Program-made: the position numbers and the translations under genes
Assembly (NCBI GenBank): GCA_938033975.1
Contig: CALHKJ010000146.1
Location: 1-17,726, forward strand
Reading direction: 5' to 3'
DNA: 17,726 nt
From: an uncultured Saprospiraceae bacterium
GTDB taxonomy: Bacteria; Bacteroidota; Bacteroidia; Chitinophagales; Saprospiraceae
Notes under the pieces: generated by a model
Told to the model about the DNA's origin: nothing
The model's database searches: none
Seen by the model: the letters and a program-made list of their open reading frames with translations, nothing else
Shown: one piece after another, positions 1-7,043 of the stretch
Layout: the number at the start of each line of letters is the position of its first letter
Numbering within the stretch: the stretch's first letter is position 1

Positions 1-143
1 GGTAACCATGGAACATCCATCCAATAATCATGAAAGATGGTATGCAAAACTGTAACAGAAACCATCCATGCCGTAATCCAAATAAGGTGATGACCAGTAA
101 ATCTTAAAATACCTTTTAAGCTAAGGTTTTTGCGTATAAACAT
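1..143 (-). CDS. Bestrophin-like anion channel, N-terminal fragment (partial, cut by window edge)
   Basis: Reading the minus strand from an ATG at 143 gives 47 residues without a stop, beginning MFIRKNLSLKGILRFTGHHL and continuing through a hydrophobic stretch to DYWMDVPWL. This resembles the N-terminus of bacterial bestrophin/RFP-TM family channels (UPF0187), which start with a short basic 'RKNL' segment, an 'R..G..L.W.T.W' first membrane helix and an 'IPWLPLS'-type turn. Such proteins are pentameric inner-membrane anion or cation channels of about 290-300 residues, so roughly five sixths of the gene lies outside the window. It is divergent from the LytTR gene, 61 bases apart. The family call rests on pattern recognition of 47 residues only. 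Confidence 0.7.
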   Translation of the reverse strand, partial: MFIRKNLSLKGILRFTGHHLIWITAWMVSVTVLHTIFHDYWMDVPWL

Positions 144-191
144 ATTCTATAAATTTTGCTGCAAGATAGAACTTAGCTGAAGAAGTTCATA

Positions 192-199
192 TATCTTTG
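192..199 (+). promoter_or_regulatory. Candidate -7 element (TATCTTTG) directly before the LytTR start
   Basis: TATCTTTG at 192-199 matches the Bacteroidota -7 consensus TAnnTTTG exactly. No TTG lies at the expected 19-21 base distance upstream. The element ends only 5 bases before the ATG at 205, so if it is used the transcript would be leaderless or nearly so. Confidence 0.3.
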
Positions 200-204
200 A
201 ATGG

Positions 205-1047
205 ATGATATCGAACTTTTTACAATTCCTGAATCAACCATATCCCTATAAGACTGGGTTTTTGTCTACTATAAAAGAAGCTTTAATTTCTGGCTTAGTT
301 GTATTCGCTTTTCTGGCTTTTTTTCAACCCTTTAATTTGCACACAACAGGTTCCAAAGCTCCCTTGATTGCCTTCCAATTTGGAATTATAACTTTCCTGG
401 TATCAATAATTTTTGAGTTTCTTATTAATTATGTTTTTAAAATCAAGCGAGATCAGGCTAGTTGGACCTTTTGGAAGTGGCTTGCGTTGGTGTTAGTTTT
501 GATTCTTTTTATCGCTTCCGCGAATTACTTTTATGCTCTTATAATCTTAAATCGAGATCTTAATCTTTCGGAATTTTTTGTGATGCTAAGAAGTACAGTT
601 GCGGTTGGAATATTTCCAGCATTTATTGCAGGCACCTTAAATCTCAATCGCAAAACAAAGGAATTCAAAAAGATTGCGCAATCTATATCACCAAAAGAAG
701 TTATTCAGGATACTTCCGTAAATGTATTCTTGCCCATTAAAAACTCGAATAAAACCTTTGAAATAGATGCTTCTAAAATTTTATTTCTTGAGTCGATGCA
801 GAATTATGTGCAGATTCATTATCTAGATGAAAATGAACAGCCTATTAAATTAATGCATAGAAATACCATATCGGCTTTAGAAGAATTCCTTGCCCCACAT
901 GGAATCAAACGTAGCCATAGGTCATATTTGATCAATCCGTCTATGATTAAGGAAGTATCAGGTAATGCACAGGGCCTTAAGTTGACACTCTCTCACGGAG
1001 AAGGATTGGTGCCAGTCTCCAGAAAATATATCAGCCAGTTTAAATAG
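205..1047 (+). CDS. Membrane-anchored LytTR-family transcriptional regulator
   Basis: A 280-residue protein. Residues 1-150 hold four hydrophobic segments (about 25-45, 55-77, 90-113 and 125-145) after a short 'LNQPYPY' motif that often opens Bacteroidota LytTR membrane proteins. Residues 170-280 form a LytTR DNA-binding domain, recognised from 'ILFLESMQNYVQIHY' and 'KRSHRSYLINPSMI'. There is no REC domain, so it is not a classical response regulator; a signal sensed in or at the membrane is the likely input (inference). LytTR domains bind pairs of short direct repeats about one helical turn or two apart, and three such repeats lie just downstream at 1103-1155, before the next gene. The ATG at 201 is in another frame; 205 gives the family-like N-terminus. 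Confidence 0.88.
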   Translation: MISNFLQFLNQPYPYKTGFLSTIKEALISGLVVFAFLAFFQPFNLHTTGSKAPLIAFQFGIITFLVSIIFEFLINYVFKIKRDQASWTFWKWLALVLVLILFIASANYFYALIILNRDLNLSEFFVMLRSTVAVGIFPAFIAGTLNLNRKTKEFKKIAQSISPKEVIQDTSVNVFLPIKNSNKTFEIDASKILFLESMQNYVQIHYLDENEQPIKLMHRNTISALEEFLAPHGIKRSHRSYLINPSMIKEVSGNAQGLKLTLSHGEGLVPVSRKYISQFK

Positions 1048-1102
1048 AATGTTAGTCTAGAAATCTAGAATCTGGCAGTCTTGCGTCTAGAAAAAATCTT
1101 GT

Positions 1103-1155
1103 CATTCATCAACAAATCACTCATTTCGTCAACAAACACGCGCATTCGTCAAAAA
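1103..1155 (+). promoter_or_regulatory. Three direct repeats at 20-bp spacing, probable LytTR binding sites
   Basis: CATTCATCAACAAA (1103-1116), CATTTCGTCAACAAA (1122-1136) and CATTCGTCAAAAA (1143-1155) share the core CRTCAAMAA, with cores beginning at 1107, 1127 and 1147, exactly 20 bases apart. Spacing of about two helical turns between direct repeats is the known arrangement for LytTR-domain regulators. The block lies 71-123 bases before the next start, directly downstream of the LytTR gene. The repeats are seen; the regulator is inferred. Confidence 0.5.
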
Positions 1156-1225
1156 TGATGGATGCTAATCAATGAAATCAAAACCTTGTCGCATTTCCAT
1201 CTAGATTGCAATCAAAATCATAACA

Positions 1226-1906
1226 ATGGAAACTGTTTATAAGATACTTTTGACTTTTCACATAGTTGTTGGCACCTTAAGCTTAATCACTTTTTGGATT
1301 CCTGTATTTACTAAGAAAGGGGGTGACATTCATTTAAAAGCGGGTAAATTTTATGTTATCCTGATGTGGATGGTAGTGATTTCTGCCTTCTTTTTATGCA
1401 TACTTAATTTATTTAGAGGCAGATTCATTAGCGCGGCATTTCTAGGTTACCTTTCAATAATTACTGCTCATCCTTTATGGTATGGAATAGTAGTCTTGAA
1501 GCACAAGCAAAATTTACCTAGGAGCGCAAAAATAATCAAGGCAATATTCAATTGGATGTTATTTCTAGGGGGAGTTGGTCTACTGCTGTGGAGCTTAATT
1601 TTGAAAGTTCAAGGTCCAGCTATCTTACTGATGATCTTTGGTTCGATTGGTGTTATTTCCGCAGTTCCAATTGTATTCTCTAAAAAAGAAGAAAAGGTCA
1701 GTTGGTTATTTGATCATATCCAAGGAATGGTAACTACAGGCATAGCAGCTTACACTGCATTCTTTGCTTTTGGAGGCGGTACCTTCTTTAGTCATTTGTT
1801 TAGTGGAGGCTTGGTTGCAATACCATGGATTTTGCCTACGGTCATTGGGGTATATGTAATCAAAAGATATAAGCGTCAGTATCAACCTAGATTAAAATTA
1901 AAATGA
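1226..1906 (+). CDS. Polytopic membrane protein, DUF2306-like
   Basis: A 226-residue protein with about seven hydrophobic segments and few charged residues. The opening 'HIVVGTLSLITFW' followed by 'KKGGDIHLKAGKFYV.LMW' resembles DUF2306-type integral membrane proteins, in which a His in helix 1 and a 'K.G..H...G..Y' loop before helix 2 recur. No catalytic function is known for this group. It follows the LytTR gene in the same direction after a 178-base spacer carrying the putative LytTR sites, so it is the best candidate target of that regulator. Its last codons (…LKLK, stop) fall inside the first copy of a 42-bp tandem repeat, which suggests the repeat sits at or has reset the gene end. Confidence 0.65.
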   Translation: METVYKILLTFHIVVGTLSLITFWIPVFTKKGGDIHLKAGKFYVILMWMVVISAFFLCILNLFRGRFISAAFLGYLSIITAHPLWYGIVVLKHKQNLPRSAKIIKAIFNWMLFLGGVGLLLWSLILKVQGPAILLMIFGSIGVISAVPIVFSKKEEKVSWLFDHIQGMVTTGIAAYTAFFAFGGGTFFSHLFSGGLVAIPWILPTVIGVYVIKRYKRQYQPRLKLK

Positions 1907-1980
1907 CCGCCTTCATATTCTACTTCGTCGGTCGGGGAATTAAAATGACCGCCTTCGTATTTTACTTCGTCTGTCGGGTA
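1897..1980. repeat. 42-bp tandem repeat, two copies, at the 3' end of the membrane-protein gene
   Basis: Copy 1 is 1897-1938 (taken as AATTAAAATGACCGCC… in register) and copy 2 is 1939-1980, with about four substitutions. Each copy starts with ATTAAAATGACCGCCTTC and ends near GTCGGG. Copy 1 contains the stop codon of the upstream gene. On the minus strand one frame is open through both copies and reads PTDEVKYEGGHFN then PTDEVEYEGGHFN, 14 codons per unit. GACCG (1905-1909) can pair with CGGTC (1929-1933) in copy 1. Confidence 0.85.
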
Positions 1981-2065
1981 ATGAAAATCTTGGATTGAGA
2001 TGTAGGTAGGAAAAGTAGTTCTATGAAAAGGATTTTTTGATTTTAGAATATTTAAAGAAATTGAA

Positions 2066-3355
2066 ATGAAAAAGCTAATACAAATAATTTTTGGAGTCTT
2101 TAGTCTAATGACTATTTTATCACAGGAAGTTTCTACACAGGTGTATGTAGAAAAACAAACAAGACACAGATTTGCACAGATGAACTTTGGAGTTGATTAC
2201 TTCAGAAGCATAGGAGGCAGTAGTTCATTTTTGAACTCTCAAGGAGTACTGGAAGATTTTCAGCTTGAGCCTTTTTCAACTCCACGATTGATCATAGGTG
2301 GAACACATTTTTGGGGACATGCTGATTTTACCATATCCTTTCCATTGACATCGAAAAGCTATGTCAAAAATGGACAAGAGATTTCATTTGATAGTGGACT
2401 TGATACTTCATTTAAAGTTTACCCTTGGAAAGTAAAGCAAGGAAGAGTTGCGCCTTTTGCAGGAATTGCACTTTCAGGTTTTTCTATTAGACAAACCAAT
2501 TCTACAATGGATGACATGAATGGCGCTAATATAACTAAGACTGTTTTTCCAGTTATGGGAGGGTTTACATACAATTATAAAGCTCATTTATTGGAGCTTG
2601 GGATCAGTAAATATTTCAAAAATAGTCTTGAGTATTATATTTCAGATTCTCAAAGTACAGAGCTTACTGTGCCTTCTACTTTCGTAAATGTTTCATATCG
2701 TTATATGCTTGATACGTCCTTGTCAGCAGAGAGAGGATGGGAGAGTGGAGAAACAAAAGTTCTTACGGAAAAACTAAATGATCAAGGACACTTAAATGGT
2801 TTCTTTTTGAGTGCTGGTCCTTCCTCTATGTTTCCCCTGAGCATTGGTAAGTATAACTCTGATGAACGTCCTTACTTTGGAAAGCCAGCGGTAGGTTTAT
2901 TTTTTGAGTATGCCTTAGGATATTATTTACACAATCCAGATATGAATTTTTCCGTCACCTACAGAAATTATTCTGGAAGCAATGATGCATTTTCTATAGT
3001 ACAAGAAACTGGGAGAAGATCTATTGGTTTTGAGGTTACAAAAATGCTTGGCGACTACCATGGTTTTGTGCCATTTATTGGTCCGACATTAAGTATGGAA
3101 AAGCTTAACTTTTTGGAAACCGAAAATGATGAACTAATTCATGAATTACAAGAAAATAAACTTGGATATGGAGTTACTTTTGGTTGGGATATCAGACCAA
3201 ATAGAATAGGGACTTGGTTGTTGAGAACCAATCTAAGGTGGACCCCTTCATTGAATTTGGCAGTAGAAGGAGGAAAAGATATTTCTTTTGGAGCGCTAGA
3301 GTTTAATTTTATCCAATTGGTAATTTACCCGAATAGATTTAAGCTGTGGAAATGA
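2066..3355 (+). CDS. Secreted outer-membrane barrel-like protein, apparently two similar halves
   Basis: A 429-residue protein with a Sec signal peptide (MKKLIQIIFGVFSLMTILSQ…, cleavage near residue 20-25). The rest is rich in alternating hydrophobic/polar strands and aromatic residues, as in outer-membrane beta-barrels. Two lobes can be seen: about 35-215 and about 238-429. They carry parallel landmarks: 'VAPFAGIALSGF' and 'FVPFIGPTLSME', each followed some 30-40 residues later by a 'GG/GV.F…' strand pair. I do not recognise a named family. It is transcribed toward the YceI/OB-fold pair and shares the terminator at 3412-3447 with it. The spacer before it (1981-2065) shows no convincing promoter or ribosome binding site. 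Confidence 0.75.
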   Translation: MKKLIQIIFGVFSLMTILSQEVSTQVYVEKQTRHRFAQMNFGVDYFRSIGGSSSFLNSQGVLEDFQLEPFSTPRLIIGGTHFWGHADFTISFPLTSKSYVKNGQEISFDSGLDTSFKVYPWKVKQGRVAPFAGIALSGFSIRQTNSTMDDMNGANITKTVFPVMGGFTYNYKAHLLELGISKYFKNSLEYYISDSQSTELTVPSTFVNVSYRYMLDTSLSAERGWESGETKVLTEKLNDQGHLNGFFLSAGPSSMFPLSIGKYNSDERPYFGKPAVGLFFEYALGYYLHNPDMNFSVTYRNYSGSNDAFSIVQETGRRSIGFEVTKMLGDYHGFVPFIGPTLSMEKLNFLETENDELIHELQENKLGYGVTFGWDIRPNRIGTWLLRTNLRWTPSLNLAVEGGKDISFGALEFNFIQLVIYPNRFKLWK

Positions 3356-3370
3356 AACAACACTGGAAAT

Positions 3371-3410
3371 GAAAATGAAAATTAAAATTAAAATTAAAAT
3401 GAAAATAAAA
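3371..3410. repeat. Short AAAATT/AAAATG microsatellite-like run
   Basis: GAAAATGAAAATTAAAATTAAAATT… consists of six-base units AAAATT or AAAATG, about six copies. It lies between the barrel gene's stop and its terminator and is non-coding. Confidence 0.75.
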
Positions 3411-3411
3411 A

Positions 3412-3447
3412 AGAGGTTTTGCTATTAAAAGCAAACCTCTCTTTTTT
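3412..3447 (+). terminator. Bidirectional Rho-independent terminator between convergent genes
   Basis: AGAGGTTTTGC (3412-3422) pairs with GCAAACCTCT (3431-3440) with one bulged base and an 8-base loop. CTTTTTT follows on the plus strand and an A-rich run precedes, which reads as a T-run on the minus strand. It can therefore end both the barrel gene and the OB-fold gene. Confidence 0.85.
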
Positions 3448-3448
3448 A

Positions 3449-3476
3449 GTCTTAAATCTTACGTCTTAAATCTTAC
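3449..3476. repeat. 14-bp perfect tandem repeat, two copies
   Basis: GTCTTAAATCTTAC occurs at 3449-3462 and 3463-3476 without mismatch, directly between the terminator and the stop codon of the OB-fold gene. Confidence 0.85.
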
Positions 3477-3479
3477 ATC

Positions 3480-3890
3480 TCACTCCGCAATAATGCCCTT
3501 ATTCATAACAACCTCCATTAGCATTCCACTGCACTGGGCTTTTACATTTATTTCATCACCAACCTTAAAATTTTCAAGCTTTTTTGCTTGATCTAATTCT
3601 AATGTGACAAGCACTTGATCTTCGTTGTTGGTTCCAAGAAGTACTACTGGTGCTTCTTGATTGTCCAACATTTTCTTCTTGATGGTACCAGCTACTGTGA
3701 TGACTTTACCAATATAATTTTTACTAGCTTGGTTTTCATTTTTTTCAAATTCTTGGAAAAGGGTAGAAGCACTTATTGATTTAATTGCTTCTTTGTTTTT
3801 AATATTTGCCTGAGGGAGATTCATTATAATGAAGTATCCAATTACTAGAAGTACAATTAAGCTAATTAATATTTTTACAAGTTTTTTCAT
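3480..3890 (-). CDS. Membrane-anchored OB-fold protein (tRNA_anti-like)
   Basis: A 136-residue protein with an N-terminal hydrophobic anchor (residues 5-24) lacking a lipobox Cys. Residues 40-136 match the tRNA_anti-like OB-fold group: 'SASTLFQEFEKNENQASKNYIGKV' then 'VAGTIKK', a strand-rich core, and 'FKVGDEINVKAQCSG'. In Bacteroidota this fold is usually a periplasmic or envelope protein of unknown ligand, not a tRNA synthetase part. The gene starts 2 bases after the YceI-like gene ends, so the two are almost certainly co-transcribed and translationally coupled. It ends next to a 14-bp tandem repeat and a bidirectional terminator. Confidence 0.82.
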   Translation of the reverse strand: MKKLVKILISLIVLLVIGYFIIMNLPQANIKNKEAIKSISASTLFQEFEKNENQASKNYIGKVITVAGTIKKKMLDNQEAPVVLLGTNNEDQVLVTLELDQAKKLENFKVGDEINVKAQCSGMLMEVVMNKGIIAE

Positions 3891-3892
3891 CC

Positions 3893-4483
3893 TTAATTAG
3901 GGTTGTAAGTAAGGTAAAGGTTGATGTTAATGGTTCTTGATATACCAAGAGAATTAGAATCCAAAGAAACTATTTGCGGTAATCTTTCTTTCATTAATTT
4001 ATTGATCTGCTCCATATTAGCTTCTTCGATTTGGAAAGAAAAATCTGATTCAACATCAATGGTTCCATCCTCTTTTACGTAGCAAATAGCAGTCGCTACC
4101 ATATGCCTTTTATATCCACCAATTAAAAGAGGCCCTTTTACTTTGAGCTCATATTGGCCTGGCATGTTTAGTTTAATCCCTTTGCGGTTAACTATCTTTC
4201 CTTCGAAACTAAATTTACGATAACCATCAAGATTTATTTGATCACTATTGTAGGCTCTATCAATGGCGCCGAGTTCAAATTCCCAAGATTTCATTAAGCC
4301 AACAAAATTTACAGTTCCAGCTGAAAAGTCGACATCACTATAGACTTGATAGTTGTTGGCTTCAATATCCATGAATTTACTGCTAGATTTTAAGTAAAGG
4401 TGAGCTGTTCTGGTATCGTAGCTCTGAGTGTAGACGCTAATCGATATTAGCATGAAAATAATGGTAAATAAAATATTGTTCAT
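3893..4483 (-). CDS. YceI-like periplasmic lipid-binding protein
   Basis: A 196-residue protein with a Sec signal peptide (MNNILFTIIFMLISISVYTQ). The mature part has YceI-like features: 'SGSS'-like opening (LKSSSKFMDIEA), a central 'VDFSAGTVNFVGLMKSWEFEL', 'KGPLLIGGYKRHMVATAICY' and a final strand set ending 'NLYLTYNPN'. YceI proteins form a lipocalin-like barrel that holds an isoprenoid or similar amphiphile in the periplasm; the ligand here is unknown. The pairing of YceI-like and OB-fold genes recurs in Bacteroidota. First gene of a two-gene operon with a good promoter at 4501-4530. Confidence 0.82.
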   Translation of the reverse strand: MNNILFTIIFMLISISVYTQSYDTRTAHLYLKSSSKFMDIEANNYQVYSDVDFSAGTVNFVGLMKSWEFELGAIDRAYNSDQINLDGYRKFSFEGKIVNRKGIKLNMPGQYELKVKGPLLIGGYKRHMVATAICYVKEDGTIDVESDFSFQIEEANMEQINKLMKERLPQIVSLDSNSLGISRTININLYLTYNPN

Positions 4484-4500
4484 TCTTCAGATTCTTGCCG

Positions 4501-4530
4501 CAAAGTTAAGCTTCATAAACAGAGGAGGAA
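4501..4530 (-). promoter_or_regulatory. Bacteroidota-type promoter of the YceI/OB-fold operon
   Basis: On the minus strand TAACTTTG (4508-4501) is a perfect TAnnTTTG -7 element. A TTC (4530-4528) lies 19 bases upstream in the -33 position, one base from TTG. Transcription would begin near 4496, about 12 bases before the ATG at 4483. Confidence 0.5.
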
Positions 4531-4624
4531 GTGAATATCGATATTTAACACTATAGTAAGAAATCCATATGATAGCTCTTCAGTATTGGGATAAATATCT
4601 CCTATATTTTATTATCTTTCTTTT

Positions 4625-5404
4625 ATGAAAGATTCCCGACTGTACATTTCCCTAATGCTTGTTGCTTTTGTAATATCCACATTTGCCTGCGAGCATAATA
4701 AATCAAATAGTGAAACTGAATTGGTAATAGTAAATCCTGCTGCCAAAGGCTTCGATGCTTCAAATTCTGATGAAAAAGCAATTGCAATTGCTGATGAAGT
4801 AATGGAGGCCATGGGAGGTCGTAAATCCTACGATGAAACCAAATACTTAAGTTGGAATTTTTTTGGAAGCAGGAAACATTGGTGGAACAAAGAAAGCGGT
4901 GATATCCGAATAGAGTCCCAGCGTGAAGATTTTAAACTAAAAATGAATATTTATGATCTGAAAGGAGAAGTCTGGAAAGATGGAGAATTATTGACACATC
5001 AAGATTCTTTGGCAAAATATTTAGAAAGAGGAAAGAGGATGTGGATCAATGATTCATATTGGTTAGTAATGCCATATAAGTTGAAAGATAGTGGCGTAAG
5101 TTTGACCTATGTTGGTGAAGAAAGGTCTGATACTTTGCAGGCTGATATTCTTGAATTGAAATTTAAAGAAGTTGGCGTTACGCCTGAAAACAAATATCAA
5201 GTATATGTGGATAAGCAAAGTAGGTTGGTTAATCAATGGGCATTTTATAATACAGTCAATGACACCGTTCCTCGTTTTGTAATGCCTTGGAGGGACTATA
5301 ATAAGTATGGAAATATTTTGTTGTCTGGAGACCGCGGAAGATCAAAACTTACTGATATTTCAGTAGATGAGAATATTGCTGATAAGTTGGCCACAATCCT
5401 ATAA
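4625..5404 (+). CDS. Hypothetical outer-envelope lipoprotein (LolA-like fold suspected)
   Basis: A 259-residue protein with a lipoprotein signal peptide: hydrophobic 8-19, then STFAC with Cys22 followed by Glu. After a polar linker, residues 55-245 contain 'MEAMGGRKSYDETKYLSWNFFGSRKHWWNKESGDIRIES', then 'YWLVMPYKLKDSGV', and a C-terminal 'YVDKQSRLVNQWAFY…'. This ordering (outer-membrane lipoprotein carrier-like half-barrel with a Trp/Phe-rich N-terminal part) recurs in Bacteroidota lipoproteins of unknown role. The fold assignment is inference. The gene is divergent from the YceI operon, 141 bases apart. TATCTTTC at 4613-4620, 4 bases before the ATG, is a near match to the -7 consensus. Confidence 0.7.
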   Translation: MKDSRLYISLMLVAFVISTFACEHNKSNSETELVIVNPAAKGFDASNSDEKAIAIADEVMEAMGGRKSYDETKYLSWNFFGSRKHWWNKESGDIRIESQREDFKLKMNIYDLKGEVWKDGELLTHQDSLAKYLERGKRMWINDSYWLVMPYKLKDSGVSLTYVGEERSDTLQADILELKFKEVGVTPENKYQVYVDKQSRLVNQWAFYNTVNDTVPRFVMPWRDYNKYGNILLSGDRGRSKLTDISVDENIADKLATIL

Positions 5405-5471
5405 AATCCTACAATTACAATGTATCCTACAAAATCTCATGTATCCTATTAATTGTATCCTACCAATCCTA
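5396..5471. repeat. Degenerate ATCCTA repeat cluster across convergent gene ends
   Basis: ATCCTA occurs six times: 5396, 5406, 5424, 5443, 5457 and 5466, at intervals of 10, 18, 19, 14 and 9 bases, several in the form TGTATCCTA. The cluster overlaps the last codons of the lipoprotein gene and the stop codon (TAG, 5471-5469) of the DUF1501 gene. No clear hairpin terminator is visible here. Confidence 0.65.
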
Positions 5472-7022
5472 ATTAACCTTAGTAACTCTTTTCACATCCA
5501 CCCCAAATTTGGTCTGAACTCGTATGTAGTAACTTCCTGCCGATTGGTCTTTTAATTCGAGTTTTAGATGATGTGTTCCGGCAGAAAATTGTTGATTGCT
5601 TATAACTTTTATTTCATGACCGATGGCATCAAAAAGACTTAATTTTACATGGCCAGCTGGGACTTTTATTTTTATGTTGACCAAGTCAAACATAGGGTTG
5701 GGAAATACTTCAAGATTAATTTTATCTAGATCTGGATTTGAAGTATTACTTATTGAACTACATTGATTAATGATTGGAATGTATTGAAAATCTTGATACA
5801 ATAAATCCTTGACGATTTGCTCATCTAACTTAAACCAATCCATTAATACCGAGCCATATACTGATCTAAAGTCATATTGCATTGAAACGCCTTCTTGATC
5901 TGCTACATCCACTGGTATTTCTGCGTTATTTCCCAAAATTCCTGCATTGACACATGTGCCAAAAAGCATCATAGGTGCTGCAGACCCATGATCCGTTCCA
6001 AGGCTAGAATTTGATTTGATCATTCTGCCAAACTCTGAATATGTCATACCTACCACTCGCTCATCTAATCCCATCAGATCTAAATCTTCTTGGAAAGCTG
6101 CAATAGAAGAAGATAGGTCTGCTAATAACTCAGCATGTTCCCCAATGCTAGGGTTGTTAGATTCAACTTGATCAGCGTGTGTGTCAAAACCACCAAGTTG
6201 CACAACATATACTTTTGTGCCTAATCCTCCTGCTATCAATCTTGCTACAAGTCGCAATCCTTCCGATAACTTTGTATCTGTATAATTTGAAGATAGATTA
6301 TTGCCGTTTTCATGAGCAGACTCAACAGTTGCATTATATGCATTGGTTTGCACAATGCTGGTAGTTAAGAAGTCTATTTTGTCTCCACTGCAAGTACCAG
6401 AATTTTCACTGTTAATTGGTGTGGCAAGAGCAGACAAATTATTGGCATCCACCAAAGCCAAACTAAAATTACCTGCAGTTCCTTCGCAGGTCTCATTAAC
6501 TGTGTTGCCTATTGTGATGGCAAAGGGGTCAGGAAATTCTTCATTGGGGTAGCCGGTAGGATAGTTTGGGGCAAACAATTCAAAATATCTTCCGAGCCAT
6601 CCTTTTTGCCATATCTCTTCAGCACTCGATCCTGAATTCCAAATATCAAGCGACCTAAAGTGTGATCTATTTTGATTGGGATAACCAACACCTTGAATGA
6701 TATTTAATTTCGCATTGTCATACAAAGCTTTTGCATCTTGCATGACAGGATGTAATCCCAAATCATTTTCTAAAGTCAAGTAATTGTTTTGAGGAAGTAT
6801 TATATTGGATCGTACCTGTGCCAAATTATCGTATTGGTCCAAAGGGCACAACATGCCTAATCCATCATTTCCACCATTTAATTGGATCAATACCAATACC
6901 TTGTCATCATTCAATTCTAATGAATCAAATAATTGATTGTCCATTGCAGAAATTCTAAGTCCACCAAGTACCAATGGTATTGTTAAGCCAGTACTTCTTT
7001 TTATAAATGATCTTCTTTTCAT
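5469..7022 (-). CDS. DUF1501 protein with Tat-like signal and T9SS sorting domain
   Basis: A 517-residue protein. The N-terminus MKRRSFIKRSTGLTIPLVLG has a twin-arginine motif (KRRSFIK) and a hydrophobic core. Residues 40-420 match the DUF1501 family, which belongs to the alkaline-phosphatase/sulfatase-like superfamily: 'LIQLNGGNDGLGMLCP', 'QLGGFDTHADQ' and 'SEFGRMIKSNSSLGTDHGSA'. Residues 432-517 are a type A T9SS C-terminal sorting domain ('VFPNPMFDLVNIKI', 'LSLFDAIGHEIK', 'GSYYIRVQT…KRVTKVN'), so the product should reach the cell surface. The gene follows the DUF1800 gene after 21 bases. This pair is common in Bacteroidota and Planctomycetota; its reaction is not established. Confidence 0.92.
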   Translation of the reverse strand: MKRRSFIKRSTGLTIPLVLGGLRISAMDNQLFDSLELNDDKVLVLIQLNGGNDGLGMLCPLDQYDNLAQVRSNIILPQNNYLTLENDLGLHPVMQDAKALYDNAKLNIIQGVGYPNQNRSHFRSLDIWNSGSSAEEIWQKGWLGRYFELFAPNYPTGYPNEEFPDPFAITIGNTVNETCEGTAGNFSLALVDANNLSALATPINSENSGTCSGDKIDFLTTSIVQTNAYNATVESAHENGNNLSSNYTDTKLSEGLRLVARLIAGGLGTKVYVVQLGGFDTHADQVESNNPSIGEHAELLADLSSSIAAFQEDLDLMGLDERVVGMTYSEFGRMIKSNSSLGTDHGSAAPMMLFGTCVNAGILGNNAEIPVDVADQEGVSMQYDFRSVYGSVLMDWFKLDEQIVKDLLYQDFQYIPIINQCSSISNTSNPDLDKINLEVFPNPMFDLVNIKIKVPAGHVKLSLFDAIGHEIKVISNQQFSAGTHHLKLELKDQSAGSYYIRVQTKFGVDVKRVTKVN

Positions 7023-7043
7023 CGAAAGTCAGTTTCAGTTTGA

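Noticed and set aside
3371..3480. CRISPR-like array from the short repeats
   Set aside because: Units are 6 and 14 bases without spacers and there are no cas genes.
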